Positions 23,560-34,920 of a stretch of 64,000 nucleotides of DNA are shown here, one piece after another (the stretch's first letter is position 1; every line of letters starts with the position of its first letter). Source of the stretch: Cladorrhinum sp. PSN259 (taxonomy: Eukaryota > Ascomycota > Sordariomycetes > Sordariales > Podosporaceae); NCBI GenBank assembly GCA_033725935.1, contig MU867093.1:248001-312000 (forward strand), in the 5' to 3' direction. Below the pieces are notes generated by a model. It was not told where the DNA came from. It did not search any database and saw nothing but the letters and a program-made list of their open reading frames with translations. Position numbers and translations under genes: made by a program.

Positions 23560-24638
23560 CTATTGACACTTTATCTCGTACCCAACAGGTCCAACACAGT
23601 CACCCAAGGGGCGGCTCGTATCAGCACCGGGAACCTATAACACCAAAGACGTCAGAACCGAGGCTGGGGAAGAAAGACACACGACACCGCCGAAATGGCT
23701 GACATATTACTCACCTTGTGCACCACCGAGTACGGATCCCAGTGCTCATCCAAGTGCGGCGTATACTCCATCGCGTTGAGGACCCGGTCGACGGCAACCG
23801 GACCGAAAAACTTTCGGAGGAAGGCGTAAGTCATATCGATCCCGGCGGAAACGCCCGAGCTGGTCCAGATGTTCCCGTCCTCGGTCCACCGCGCCGTCGG
23901 CACCCACTTGACGCCCTCGCCAAACTGCGTCGGCCACGCCCAGGCGGCTTTATTTGTCGTCGCGCGTCGCCCGTTGAGCACGCCCGACTTGGCGAGCGTG
24001 CCGGCGCCCGTGCACACGCTCAGGAGATACTGGAGCTCGCCCGACCCGTACCGCGCCGCAACGAAGTCCTCCATGACCGTGTCGTTGTTCTCGTGCAGCA
24101 CACGGTTGCCCATCCCACCGGGCACCAGCAGGATATCGAGCGGCGGCGCCGTGTCGAATGTGTGCGTGGCGAGGATGTGCGGTGCCTGGATGGGATAGAT
24201 GGCGGGCGGGATGGTGGCGTTGGGATTCGGAGGTGTTTGCCGCGGCGGGGACCGGGCCCATACCGGGCCAGTTTCCTTCCAGATCATGGAAAGGGTCATG
24301 TTGTAGGTGCCTGAGAGCTGGTTTGGGAAGTCCTGGTTAGCGCGCGGTATTCAAGCTGATCCAGCACGGTAGGTACTTAGTTGCTTACTGTTTGTATTAT
24401 ATCTAGCGGTCCGATAACATCCAGGGGTTGGAAACCCGGAAACAATATCTGGACAGAAGGGAGTTAGAATCGCGTGCTAGTCATACACGGTGCAAGATAA
24501 GAATCATACGATGCCAATGGAAAGCGTCTTCTCGGGATTGTATGCCGTCTGTGCTGAGACCGTTGTGCTAAAGAGCGGTAGGAGCCATAACATCGAGATC
24601 GAGGCGACCATGTTGCCTATGATTCCGATCAGATGCAT
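23560..24638 (-). CDS. secreted DJ-1/PfpI-family protein
   Basis: Four exons on the minus strand, 24638-24510, 24448-24389, 24332-23715 and 23634-23560, all joined in phase 0, give 293 residues. Residues 1-30 contain a hydrophobic leader ending VSAQTA. The joined exons read LFPGFQPLDVIGPLD, the typical N-terminal strand and helix of the DJ-1/PfpI superfamily. The nucleophile elbow SVCTGAGTLAKSG places the reactive Cys at about residue 170, following the DILLVPGG strand. The C-terminal part (SAGIDMTYAFLRKFFG) also matches the family. Members act as glyoxalases, isonitrile hydratases, chaperones or transcription regulators; the exact activity here is unknown. A leader on a DJ-1 protein is less common and suggests secretion or an organelle. 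Four exons closing in phase make the model strong. Confidence 0.85.
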
Positions 24639-24773
24639 TGCGGTAGGACTGCGATTGTTGAGGCAGGTAGTTAATCCTGAATAGAGGCGCGTTAATTCAA
24701 GTAGAGGAAAACGATGATGCAGTAAGTAGTTTGCTCCAGAACAGAATAGGAACTTGAAGGCTCAATGTGAACT

Positions 24774-24780
24774 CTTTATA
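24774..24780 (-). promoter_or_regulatory. TATA-like element
   Basis: TATAAAG on the minus strand, about 136 nt upstream of the start codon of the DJ-1 gene. Only position and sequence support it. Confidence 0.35.
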
Positions 24781-25918
24781 GATGTCGACGGTAAAATATT
24801 CAAACATGATGACAAGTATTTTCCTCACGTCTTTTAGGTAGGGTTGCATCATCCTGTATCGTCAAGTGACTCAGTAGAATACAACCAAACAGTCTGCTAT
24901 GCCGCGTTAGGGCGGCAACATCTGTAGTCACACGCGGAAAGGATCCTTTCAAGGTAGTATCTGACAATGTAGCTAGAATATGAATCACCGATCTATAGCC
25001 CTTCCAAGTAACGGATTGCCCGGAGTAAGAAGTTTTGAGCAAGTTTGAGCAGCATAAGCATTTCTATCCATCGCAACTGTACTAAGGGTTCCGACGGCTC
25101 GGCTAGCATAATCCGAGCTGGCCACTCAAGTTGATTTCACAGTCTCCGTTTCCAGGGGTACATTAACGAAGCAAGCGCGACTTGCACTGGAGCCAAGTGA
25201 TGACCGTAGGTTGCCTAGAAGCCCCTGTCGAGAAGAAGGGTTTACAAAGCGTGTTTGATAGGAGGGGTTCTGGCCACAGTGCCAGAACATATACCGAGGC
25301 TATAGTACAGATTTGTCAGTCGCGAAAGGTCCGAAGTTGGCCAGAACTAAGAGAATTATATAGCACGAGTAATGGAGACAAGTAAAGAGAAAGATATTAT
25401 GGTGGCGGTGTATATAGGAGAAGGGGAGGTGGCGGCGGATATTGAGATGTATGTGATGCGACTTGCGCTTAGCTGCTACTATAACGCTACAGAGTATAAA
25501 CATTTGCGTCAGTTCGGTATTTAATGGAGCCAGATAGCCCTGCGTATTCCTTATCGAGCATCGCTTCTGCAGCGGCCGCATAGAAGTCGGGGCTGTTGAG
25601 AGTGGTGTCGGATGCCATGGTGCGGAGGAAAGCGTACGAGGCCGTCAGATCGGCGGATGGAATGATTGTGCAGCTAGTTCTCAACAATTCCAAGAGCATT
25701 CGCCGTATGTACCCTGGATTTCTTTGCCAATGGTGCAGTAAACTGTCACAATGGGGTGCTCCACAAAGAAATGTGTAGAAGGGGACAAGACAGATTGTGG
25801 ACAATGAGCTGTATTGCTTGCGTGAGGAACCAGAGACCGTTCCTCACTGCAGCGCACAAGGCCTAACTATATAGACTATGATGCTGTCAAGCGGATGCAA
25901 GCCCAAGTCCTGTACCTC
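24781..25918. other. accessory spacer with a coding-like fragment
   Basis: On the minus strand at about 25615-25484 a short frame reads MASDTTLNSPDFYAAAAEAM and ends at a stop. It looks protein-like but no complete gene could be built around it. The rest shows no gene. Confidence 0.3.
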
Positions 25919-26578
25919 TCAGTTTCTCATTGAACTCGTGTTAAAAATACCATCACATACGCCGTATAGACACTGCACTTGCACAACTGGGGCCACCAAC
26001 AGGGGCTTCTTCTCCTCGTCCAGCCAAGTATTGCAAAACCCGCTCGCGGCACAGGTAAGTTTTAGATTCTCACGCACTGCAAACCCCATCCGCCCAACAA
26101 ATTGCAACCTTACCGCCCCCTCATTCAGCACCATGCTTTCCTCCATCTTGAACTCTAGCGTGAAATCTCTCGTTGGCGATGGCCCATACCCACTCACATT
26201 TGCCCTCTGAATTTCCATCGTCCACTTCCCTTCGCCAAAGCCGGCTGCTTCGCAGGGGATCACTTTATCAAAGGGTTGCTCGTTGATGTAGATGTCAATC
26301 CACTTGGTGCTGCAGGTGGCCGTCGAAGGCGGGAAGGAGAGATTGCCCCAGCGGGTCTCAGGGAGGGGGATGTTGTTTGGGTTGACAATGGAGACAGAGA
26401 AGGTCGAGTACGGGGTGTTTCCTGGCCGACCGCTGGGGGTGTAGGTGTGGAGATCGGTGATTTGCCAGGGTTGAAGGCTGCTAGTACTAGTAGTAGAATT
26501 CAGGTTGGATGCGAGGGTACTTGAGGGGGCTGCAAGAATTAGAACGGAGAAGCGAGCCAGGAGTGCGGTGAGGAGCAT
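25919..26578 (-). CDS. secreted Cys-containing protein, unknown family
   Basis: Frame of 219 residues from ATG 26578. An upstream ATG at 26614 would add 12 residues before the leader. The signal peptide is MLLTALLARFSVLILAAPSS. The mature part has N-linked sites (NST, NLS, NVS, NTS), a TFSVSIVNPN strand-like motif and six cysteines in CSTKW, IPCEAAGF, LTCAASGFC and QCLYGVC. This pattern is common in small secreted ascomycete proteins of unknown role. A TATAAAAG element lies about 97 nt upstream. No enzyme motif was found. Confidence 0.75.
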   Translation of the reverse strand: MLLTALLARFSVLILAAPSSTLASNLNSTTSTSSLQPWQITDLHTYTPSGRPGNTPYSTFSVSIVNPNNIPLPETRWGNLSFPPSTATCSTKWIDIYINEQPFDKVIPCEAAGFGEGKWTMEIQRANVSGYGPSPTRDFTLEFKMEESMVLNEGAVRLQFVGRMGFAVRENLKLTCAASGFCNTWLDEEKKPLLVAPVVQVQCLYGVCDGIFNTSSMRN

Positions 26579-26674
26579 GATGAAGACCAGTTGAGGGAGA
26601 TCAATAAGTGCCAAGTTTTAGGTGGTCTTGGGGATAAATACGTTGAAGTTTTATGTGTGGTAGACAGCGCTAGT

Positions 26675-26682
26675 CTTTTATA
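26675..26682 (-). promoter_or_regulatory. TATA box
   Basis: TATAAAAG on the minus strand, about 97 nt before the start at 26578, a good core promoter position for the secreted protein gene. Confidence 0.55.
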
Positions 26683-26900
26683 TCTTGGGACGGCTGGGTT
26701 TTTAGTCATCAGTTACAAGCTCTCCGGCAACGGTGCCAGAGCTGGCTGTAACGAGCCAATTCAAGGGTCCTTCTAGTTCTAGTCTTGGGAACGACATTGG
26801 TAAGTGGTTATATATTGGCGGCTTTGTTCAATCCAATTGTCACAACCGAATTCTTCCATTCGTTACGTGCAGTGTTTGTTACAAGAGAGCGCAACGGCCA

Positions 26901-26998
26901 CACAATCCTTCAGTTTAACCGAACCTATAATCTCTCGACTTTAAAACAGCCGGCACAATCCTTCTGTTTAACCGCACCTATAATATCTCGACTTTAAA
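26901..26998. repeat. diverged 53-nt tandem duplication
   Basis: A 45-nt segment beginning CACAATCCTTC and ending CGACTTTAAA occurs at 26901-26945 and again at 26954-26998. The copies differ at a handful of scattered positions. The changes are of mixed type, not only C-to-T. Confidence 0.8.
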
Positions 26999-28488
26999 GC
27001 GGCCGCATCGTACGCTAATTCCGATCTTCGCTTCAATCATCTAACTGGCGCCACATTAGGGAGGGTAGCTGGTCTGACTGCTTCGTCATACACGCAGCTG
27101 GCACAGCTCTGGGCTGCACGAGTCTGGTATTAGCCAAGAGCTACGGCGCTCACCACCGCCCTGGAGCGCGACAGGCAAAGTCTTGAATATACAATCAGTA
27201 TCAACGACCTCAAAGCAAGAGGTATGTCGGACAGGCTTTGGCCCACCAGCAGAAGGCTTGCGCTTTACGAAAAGCCAGCTATCAGTCCGTGCCATCTACG
27301 AGAAATCTGTTTGTCTCACGGGGAGATTATTGGGAGAAGCTCCTAGAAGGCAGCTACAAGGCGACCACCATCGTCGTCGAACAGAGCGCTAGCAATAAAC
27401 CCATCACCGAAGATAGCTTTAAACAGATTGTTACCTCCCTCGATTACCACTTCTAAACAAAAACAACAAGGAAAAAACTCACAGCCCGCAGACGCTCCAG
27501 ACCTCGGTCGCCGAAGACCAGGGTGTTCCAGTATGCCACCCGCTTGACTTCCACTTCCATCTTGCACAGAGACTGTCCGAAGCAGTTCTTTGGGAAGGAA
27601 TAATGCGATGCATGAAAGCAGGAGAAGTGGAAAGTCCCAGTGACTCCTGAGATGCAATAACATTTCCACACGATGCAAGCTTGCGGTTTACCGCTTGTCC
27701 CAACCCTGTCACAAGAAGGTTTGATTTCAGTTGTGATGAAGCCAGGAAGGAACTGGACAAGAGATATGTCATCAATCACGTTGGCTTCATGGTGGCCGAG
27801 GCGTTGCTTCCTCATCTACAGTCACCGATCCTGAGGGTAACTCCACCCGTTTTAATCTTGGTTCATCATGGAACCCTGGAAAGAATACCCCAGCAGTTTT
27901 CCTCCCGCCTGTCGGAGCTCTGTTGGCCCTCGGGTCCGTGAGGCTGCCGTCGGTAACCCGCATCACGCCGGAAACAACACGTTTCTCAACCTTTTGCACA
28001 ACTCTACGGTTGACGACAACGATCAAGGTCTGTCCTTCCCGTTTGACTATTGCCACTCGGTAAGCACCCAGCTTGTTGAAAATCCGATGGAACATGGCCA
28101 ATAGGGGCATTTAAACATTATCGTCCGGCCAACCGCGACATTTCTTCCCAGAACCTCTTAACGCAACCTTCAACACTTGTGAGAACACAATCAATTGGCT
28201 TAGATCTTCCATAGCCCTACCAAGGTTTCATGAAACCTCTCAATGACGAGCAATGTGTTCCCAAACCCCAATGTCCCACAAACGACCAGTGATGACGTAC
28301 TATACATGTCACTTAGGCCCCCCTTTGGCACTCAGGCACTGCATCACATTACCTGTCGACCACACAATGACGTACCACCTCGTAACCCTGCTGCACTCGG
28401 CAATTTCTCCCATCCCTTTGCGTTGTTGCTCTCCTTTCCCCAGATTCTTCCTGCTGTACTATCCATCACGCAAATCTGAACAGCAACA
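26999..28488. other. degenerate accessory region
   Basis: Contains scattered coding-like pieces but no complete gene. On the plus strand near 27790-27960 a frame reads VTDPEGNSTRFNLGSSWNPG and then PAVFLPPVGALL. On the minus strand near 27590-27490 a frame reads MEVEVKRVAYWNTLVFGDRG. No leader, domain or splice model connects them. Likely remnants of older genes. Confidence 0.3.
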
Positions 28489-28976
28489 ATGTCCTACGCC
28501 GGTGCCTCCAACGTGGGATTTCCCAGCATCTACGAAGACTCCAACCAAAAGAACGTGAAGAAATCCGAAATCAATGAACTAAGCAAGACTACAGGCGAGA
28601 ATGTTAAGGGATTTCTGTCCAGTAGTTCCACCCTCTGCCCCTTCAAAAAGTTATCGACACAAATACTGACGGACGAATTACATGGAACCAGAGGGACAAG
28701 CAAGCGAAGTGAACCGCCTGTACGAGGAGGAAAATGTAAGAAAACAAGCGGATGCTATCAAGAAAGATCCCACACTGCCCGTACGTTATCTACATCCCTG
28801 ATCCTCGCATCCTCGTTTCAAGATGCTTGGTAGTGACATATAAGGAACAGGCGACCCTCCACAACAACAAACCATCCAAAGGCGCCATCATCGACAAGGA
28901 GATCCAGATGGAAGAGGAAGCAATGATCAACAAGAAGAAGAACAAGGGACTTGGGATGACTGGGCAGAAGTTTTGA
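28489..28976 (+). CDS. small hydrophilic protein, unknown function
   Basis: Three-exon model, 28489-28602, 28694-28780 and 28851-28976, gives 108 residues. The start is MSYAGASNVGFPSIYED. Exon 2 reads SEVNRLYEEENVRKQADAI and exon 3 ATLHNNKPSKGAIIDKEI, then a Lys-rich end. The protein is highly charged and without leader or TM segment. It resembles small, probably disordered proteins seen in spores and stress (CON-6-like in style), but I cannot assign it to that family with confidence. The first donor is GTTAAG, which is unusual, so the exon 1/exon 2 joint is the weak point; exons 2 and 3 join cleanly in phase 0 at GTACGT/ACAG. Confidence 0.6.
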
Positions 28977-29461
28977 GCGGGACGCTAGCAATTAGCATAG
29001 CCAGCTACAGTTTCAACAATAGAAACCTTGGCTTCTTCTTTTTCTCCATTGTTTTCTTTTGTTTGTGCATTGAATTTTAAAAAATAATGCCTTGTGAACG
29101 ATTACCGCTGCGAGAGGGCTTGCGTAGCTTCCTTCCCACATGGAATTTCGGCATCCCGTAACTGCTCCTTCCTCAGCAAACGGTGGCATGAATGGCATTT
29201 CCAGGATTTCCGAAAGAGTACTTTCCACCCTGTCGGTATTTCACACAGCTCCGGCTGCTTGAATCCAAGATGGGCGCGACAATGGTTCCGGGCTTCTCCC
29301 CTCTCTTCCTTCATCCACATCTTCCTCGTCACCTCGGTCAGATTTGCCAACCTCATCATCGTCATTCCAGACTCACTTCATGCCTACGGTCATATACTCG
29401 TCGCCATCACTACCTGCGTATTCCTAATTCTTTATTTCAGCATCGCCTGCACTAAGACACC
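28977..29461. other. intergenic, no gene seen
   Basis: Spacer before the glycosyltransferase gene. A frame at 29094-29498 has no domain content and overlaps the start of that gene. Confidence 0.35.
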
Positions 29462-30863
29462 ATGCGCGTGTTCCTCGTTCAGACTGCACACGGCTTGATG
29501 CCTTCTTCAGGCGGATACAAGTCCAACATTAGCTTGCTCAGGAATCTGCAGACACTTGGCCACGCAACTGCTCAGACATGCTACGCCGACAACTAGGAAG
29601 TGGAAATGCATGCTGAAATAGCTGCAGCCAAGGGCGTCGAGCCCAATGTTACTCATCCTGAACCGCTCGTCAAGACCTTCAGTGACCAGGATAGGATCCA
29701 CAACATTGTCATCACCCGTGAACTCTTCAGAGGAGATTACTCTTTTGCCCAGTACCTGGATGATACCAGGGCATATCTTGAGGTATTTAAGCAGCAGACG
29801 TCGGACTGTTGCAACAGACCATGCACTAACATAGTGGCCAGGGCGAGGAGCTGAGCCCCCAGATACAGGATGCCATCCGCATCTTCTCGACACACATCGC
29901 CGATTTCCGCCCAACCCACGTCATCTTCAACGACGCCTTGACCATGAAGATCACAGCCGTCCACCCGGCACGCAGCACATTCAAGCGTGTCAGCGTTGTC
30001 CATTCGGCCGAACAGCTCCCATTTGGTCCGTATGTGGCTGGCGTGAGTGGTCATTGCCTGTCGGCCCGTGTCGAAAACGATCTTCTGCGCCATGTCGATG
30101 GGATCTGGACGGTATCAAAGGCCATCCAAGACTATGCTTGGGAACATGGAGGATTAAAGACAAAGTACATGGTTCACAGCCGCAACACGTTCCTCTCCAA
30201 CCAGACTCGCGGAATGCCAATGGTGCGCAACAATGTTGACCGAGATGAGGTCGGCATGATCAACCCTTGCCCATACAAGGGACTTTCAATCCTTCTGGCC
30301 CTTGCCAAGAGGCTGCCACACATCAAGTTTGTCACCTGGGAGAGCTGGGGATCGGAGCCGGAACATATCGACATGCTTCGTTCACTCCCAAATGTTCAGT
30401 AAGTTCTCTCACATGCCCTCATGTCTCCTGGCGAGAGCTGACAAACCAAATTAGAGTGTTGCCAACGACATTGCACACCAACGAGATTTGGGACAGGATC
30501 AAAGTCCTCCTCGCTCCATCAATCTGGTATGAGGCTTGGGGTATCGTTGTGACCGAGGCTCAACTCCGAGGTATTCCTGTCATTTCCTCCAACGCTGGAG
30601 GTCTACCGGAAGCAAAGTTGGGCATTCCTTACATTATCCCTGTCAAGCTTATCAGTGGCGAGCGCCAAGGGCGCCGGTATGTGTTCCCCGAGCAAGACAT
30701 TGCGCCTTGAGAAGAGGCACTGGTCAAGCTCATGACGGATAGGGAGGCATACCTGGCCTTGGCTAGTTTGACGGCCGTCAAGACTGGAGAGTGGCTTCAG
30801 GGCTTGGACACCCGGGCACATGAGAAGTGGTTACTCTCCATGACGGACGAGAATGAGGAGTAG
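29462..30863 (+). pseudogene. GT4-type glycosyltransferase interrupted by two stops
   Basis: Exons 29462-29782, 29842-30398 and 30455-30863 close in phase and give 428 codons with stops at 29594-29596 (TAG) and 30708-30710 (TGA). The start is MRVFLVQTAHGLMPSSGGYK, a GT-B N-terminal strand and Gly loop. The C-terminal half shows the GT4 core LLAPSIWYEAWGIVVTEA, with the E-x7-E signature, followed by RGIPVISSNAGGLPEA. The final exon continues after the TGA as EEALVKLMTDREAYLALA to a natural TAG at 30861. Members transfer sugars from nucleotide donors to wall or lipid acceptors. All introns and the remaining frame are intact, so decay is recent or the stops are bypassed. Family members commonly have Trp at the TGA position (inference from general GT4 knowledge). 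A sequencing error is possible but would be needed twice. Confidence 0.8.
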
Positions 30864-31688
30864 CTTTAAAGGAGTAGATCATCGTAAACTATATTCTTTC
30901 CCTATTTGCAATGCTTTCATGTTGCAATGACCACCTTCTATCCATGCAACTTGGATTAATGGCAATATATGGTTTCAAAGAACAGTTGTTTATATTTAAC
31001 AGTCCTACAACGGCCACACCAGTGGGTAAACGGCTGCAACTGTGGCCAATATTAAACCGTTGGATCCAGACTGTCCGTGGATGGAATAATCATTAGAGGA
31101 AGACCAATGCGTTTAACTTTCAGCCCTCAGATGGGAACCTCCCGGGTGGGCCAAACCAAGGTTCTGGGTGGGCCAGGCCAGGGTGCAATGGATGAAGGCA
31201 TTCCCAGATGACAGGAGGTGCCCGGTCACACCTGCCCACACCAACACCCACACCCATGCCCAAACAATACCTTAGATCTCTGCATTTTGGAAGTGTTGGC
31301 CATCTTTCGTTACACCATCACACCCAGGCACCGGTATACACATCCACACCCATATATGCGCGGGCATAGCTTGCGCACCCAGATGGCTACAGAGATTCAC
31401 ATGTTTCCTAGCCTCTTACAGCCGTAGCAGAGGCTTACAGCCTCTCCCAGGGCATCTCCAACCAATCGATCCACGACCACACACACGGTGGAAGGGCACG
31501 AAATCGTGTGGCAGGCTAGGTGGCAGTTGGATAGCAGGTAGGCAACATGATGGGTGTGGTAGTGGATGGCTCGATGGAAGGCAAATACATAGGCAGGGGT
31601 CATAGTACGTACCGGTAAAATCTAATGCTTAGACGTTTGTTAGCGCGGTACAAGCCCTATTTAAATTTTCTTATGCCAATTTCACTTC
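30864..31688. other. intergenic, no gene seen
   Basis: Holds a small imperfect repeat (GGGTGGGCCA twice near 31144-31180) and a CA/CCA-rich stretch around 31210-31390. No gene is supported. Confidence 0.4.
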
Positions 31689-31880
31689 TTTTATACGCTT
31701 ATTCAGCTTTTACTAATGCATTCCTGACTCGTTTCTACGCCTATTCGGGTTTTATTAATTCATTTCTGACTCCTTTCTGCGCTTGTTAAACTTCTATTAA
31801 TGCATTACTGACTCTTATTTATACCTATTCAGCTTCTGTTAATACATCCTGACTCCTTTCTATGTATACTGAACTTATTT
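31689..31880 (+). repeat. 42-nt minisatellite, copy 1 (four units and a part)
   Basis: Units start near 31689, 31732, 31774 and 31816, with a partial unit from 31857. The approximate core is CTATTCAGCTTCTATTAATG followed by CATTCCTGACTCCTTTCTA. Units are 70-85 percent alike by eye. Related copies occur at 34722-34762 and 39416-39510. Confidence 0.8.
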
Positions 31881-31997
31881 CTGGCTTTGGTTTCATGGGG
31901 CATTTACCGAGCTAATAATCGTTTACGCATTAGAAATGTTTAATAACGGTGATGTATACATAACAGTTCAATAACCCCTTTGCTGCCAGTAATGCGC

Positions 31998-33638
31998 TCA
32001 AACAGGAATACTCAAAGGGTTTCTAAACACATTTCCCGGATCCAAAGCCTTTTTGAGTCCCTTCAACCTCTGAAACAGCTCTGCCCCATAATACAACTCA
32101 AACGCTTCCCTCTTGGTATATCCAGGATCGATATAATTCAGGTAAGCAGCGTACTCCTCCATCTGACTCGTCAAAGCGCCGTTCAATCCATCCAAGAACT
32201 TGATGCCTTTCGTGGGAAAGGAGGTACCAACAGGAAAGCTCCCGTAGTTTTGAACAACCCACAGATCGTCATACCCCGCGTAGGCGGCGAACTCGTCACC
32301 GCCTCCGGCCCCCGGTTTGTGTATCTGACTGTCCGGTCCGCCGTAGAGGTTTATGATGCTGAACCATCCCACCGGCGCGTTTTTTCCTTTTCCTTTTGTG
32401 AGGGCGTATTGAAAAAAGGATTCCAGAGCTTTACGGGTGAACGGTTGCGAGGTGGTCACGCTCTTGGCGTAAAAGTTGTCTCGCTCTTTGTAACCGTGCA
32501 GCGGGATTTCAAGCGTCGGTGCGCCGCCCAGCTGAGTGAGAGAGGTGATCCAGTCCGTGGGTTCGATTATCGTGCCGCTGTCGTTTGCCGCGGGAGAAAA
32601 GGGGATCGCGTTCAAAAAAGCCGGGGAGATTGTCGAGTTGAATTCCTGGATCGTGCCAAAGTATGTCCCGTGGACCGTGTACGAGGTTGCGTTGTTGGAG
32701 ATTGTGACGCCGAAGCCGATGTTGCGGTTGATGATTGCGGGGTTCAGCGAGACGGACTGCACCGCCATGAACGTGTCCGTTGCTGCTTTGGAGGTGGACA
32801 GAGCCTGAGGGAAGGACCAGGAGAAGTTGATGACGGTTGGCGGGGCCGGTGAGGTTTGCAGGTGGAAGGTTGTGATTATGCCGAAGGAGTCTGCCGCGCC
32901 GCGGAGGGCCTGTGATTTATTGAGTTAAGTAAAGAAGCGCACAGGTTTTCCAAAAGGGGCAAAGGTGGTAGGTGGACCTACGTAATAGACGTCCGGATAG
33001 GAGTTCTTGTCGGTGTGGATGTAGCTGCCGTTGGCGAGGACGACATCCAACGCGACGATCTGGTCGAGCGCCAGTCCGAAAGCTCGGGATGAGTACCCGT
33101 ACCCGCCGTGGGTGAAATGTCCACCGACTCCGACTGCAGGGCAGGTTCCGTGGGCGAGGGCACGCCGTCCCTGATCCCAAATGCCGAGAGCGAGGTTACC
33201 GAGGCGGACGCCGCCTCCTACTTTTGCAATGCCGGTGGTGTTATCAAGGCTGATGGTGTTGAGGTTCTCGAGATCAACCATCAGGATGCCGTTCATGCCG
33301 CCGGTGCTATAAGACGCATAGGAGTGGCCGCCGGATTTGGGTTGGACAGGGAAACCGTACTTGGCTGCACAGAGAACGGCAGAAGAAACTTGCTCAGGGC
33401 TTGTCGGAAGAGCAATGGCTGCGGGGGTGTACTCAAGACGAGCGTTGAATGTAGTAGCATATTCGCTCCAGTCTGGGTCAGTGAGAACCCGGTAAGGGAC
33501 TGTACGAGTGATGAGACATTGTGTCAACCGTGAGTAATGGGATGTATCCCGTTTGTAGATATTGGAGGGAACGTAGGCGCTACAAGCCGTAGCTAGTATA
33601 AGGAATGAAAGGGAGTAAAAAGATGTTGATAGAACCAT
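31998..33638 (-). CDS. secreted FAD-linked oxidase, BBE / AA7 type
   Basis: Exons 33638-32982 and 32909-31998 (72-nt intron, phase 0) give 522 residues. The signal peptide is MVLSTSFYSLSFLILATACS. The FAD_binding_4 domain (about residues 60-210) contains KSGGHSYASYS with His105 and GTCPAVGVGGHF with Cys166, the two residues that attach FAD covalently in glucooligosaccharide-oxidase-like enzymes, so a bicovalent flavin is predicted. The C-terminal berberine-bridge motif reads YYGAELFQRLKGLKKALDP and ends FRNPLSI. Members oxidise oligosaccharides or plant and fungal metabolites with O2, releasing H2O2. Whether this one is a carbohydrate oxidase or a tailoring enzyme for the neighbouring oxidoreductases cannot be told from sequence. 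Normal family length. Confidence 0.9.
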
Positions 33639-33713
33639 GTTTAGAGCTTGATAGAGTCCTTGAGAACTGTTGAAGCCTATTCACAAAACTGGCTGCCATT
33701 GCCAAGCTCCCAG

Positions 33714-33721
33714 GCTATATA
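33714..33721 (-). promoter_or_regulatory. TATA-like element
   Basis: TATATAG on the minus strand, about 76 nt before the ATG at 33638 of the FAD oxidase gene. Supported by position only. Confidence 0.35.
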
Positions 33722-34721
33722 CCACTTTCGACTACACAATGAGCATATACCTACACGTAGGTAGTCCTGCTTGATTCTTCGGTCCAGATACGAATACATG
33801 AGCAAAACACTCTGAGATTCAGACCGATCGAAAACTTCACAGCCACGAGGCCAGCTGATGTGCGCGTCTTCGTGATGGCTTGGAGGTAAGCCTTCCTGCC
33901 CGGGTGTGCCGGGAACGCTTTTTGTTGGGTTCTCTTTTCGGTCAGCCGTATGTGTGTTTTGGAATCCCAGCTCCATGGTCCTGGGTCGAGGTGACACAGC
34001 CTCTATTCTCGCCAACGATTGGCCGTTGAGCTGGAATAAGCTTGGAAAAGAGGAGCACAGCATTTCCGAACTTGGGCAACAAGCTCCGCCGCATTCCAGC
34101 TTGTCCGAGAAATGATAATTAGCCCCCACGCCACACTGGCAAGCCGAGCTGAATCATTCGGTGTGAACTCGCGATAAAGAACTAGGCTGCACGGTGGTCC
34201 GGAAACAGAGATTATGATTAGCATCATGAGCATCCGAGTTGGAACCGAAGTGGTTATTTTTAGTACTTATATGGATCACTCCACGGCCGTCTTTAGGACT
34301 CGCAGGAATTAAATCCCAGAGATTTATATGCCTATTATATAGCTGAATGATTACCCACCCAAATAGCACAAGATCAAATGGGGACTCACACTTGATCCTC
34401 CTCGGATCACAACAACCACTCGTGCTCACTCATCGTTTACGTACGAGAAAAACTTCATTCCACATGACGTCCTTCCCAGACCATCAAGCTCACACCGGCA
34501 GGACCAAGGTGCCGCATAGGCAGTCACACGCGGTCAAGAAATGACTTGTGCAAAACTACCACCAAAGGTTCTCTATTTCTATCAATAGTATAAACACGCG
34601 GCAAATAATACTAAGCCCCCTACCTCCAAGTCATAGTACACACCTATTTTTCTTTCGCAGGTACTTTCTCAGCTCTTTATTATGCGCGTTTTCCTTACGT
34701 TCTTCTTGAACTGTTGGTGCG
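33722..34721. other. intergenic, no gene seen
   Basis: No supported protein gene between the oxidase gene and the tRNA; frames overlap on both strands. Confidence 0.4.
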
Positions 34722-34762
34722 AATTAACGAGTTCTTGACTCCATTTTATGTATCCTGAATTG
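34722..34762 (+). repeat. minisatellite relative, single degenerate unit
   Basis: TTAACGAGTTCTTGACTCC followed by ATTTTATGTATCCTGAATT closely follows the unit 4/5 junction of the 31.7-kb minisatellite, with a few changes and small indels. Same orientation as the other two copies. Confidence 0.55.
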
Positions 34763-34920
34763 ATAGATGATCCACAATAATTTTGCACAAGATATGTAAA
34801 GTTTTCTCCGTGCTTAGAGCGAAACTATCTAGGGAAGTACAAATCAACAAGATAAGAAAGCCCCTGGAAGTAAAGTGGAGTACTTAGTGTTGAATGTTCA
34901 GAACCAAAAGAAAAACCCCT

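Noticed and set aside
31980..33533. Plus-strand frames of 290 and 141 codons
   Set aside because: Antisense shadows of the FAD oxidase, whose His and Cys flavin sites and BBE motif are clear.
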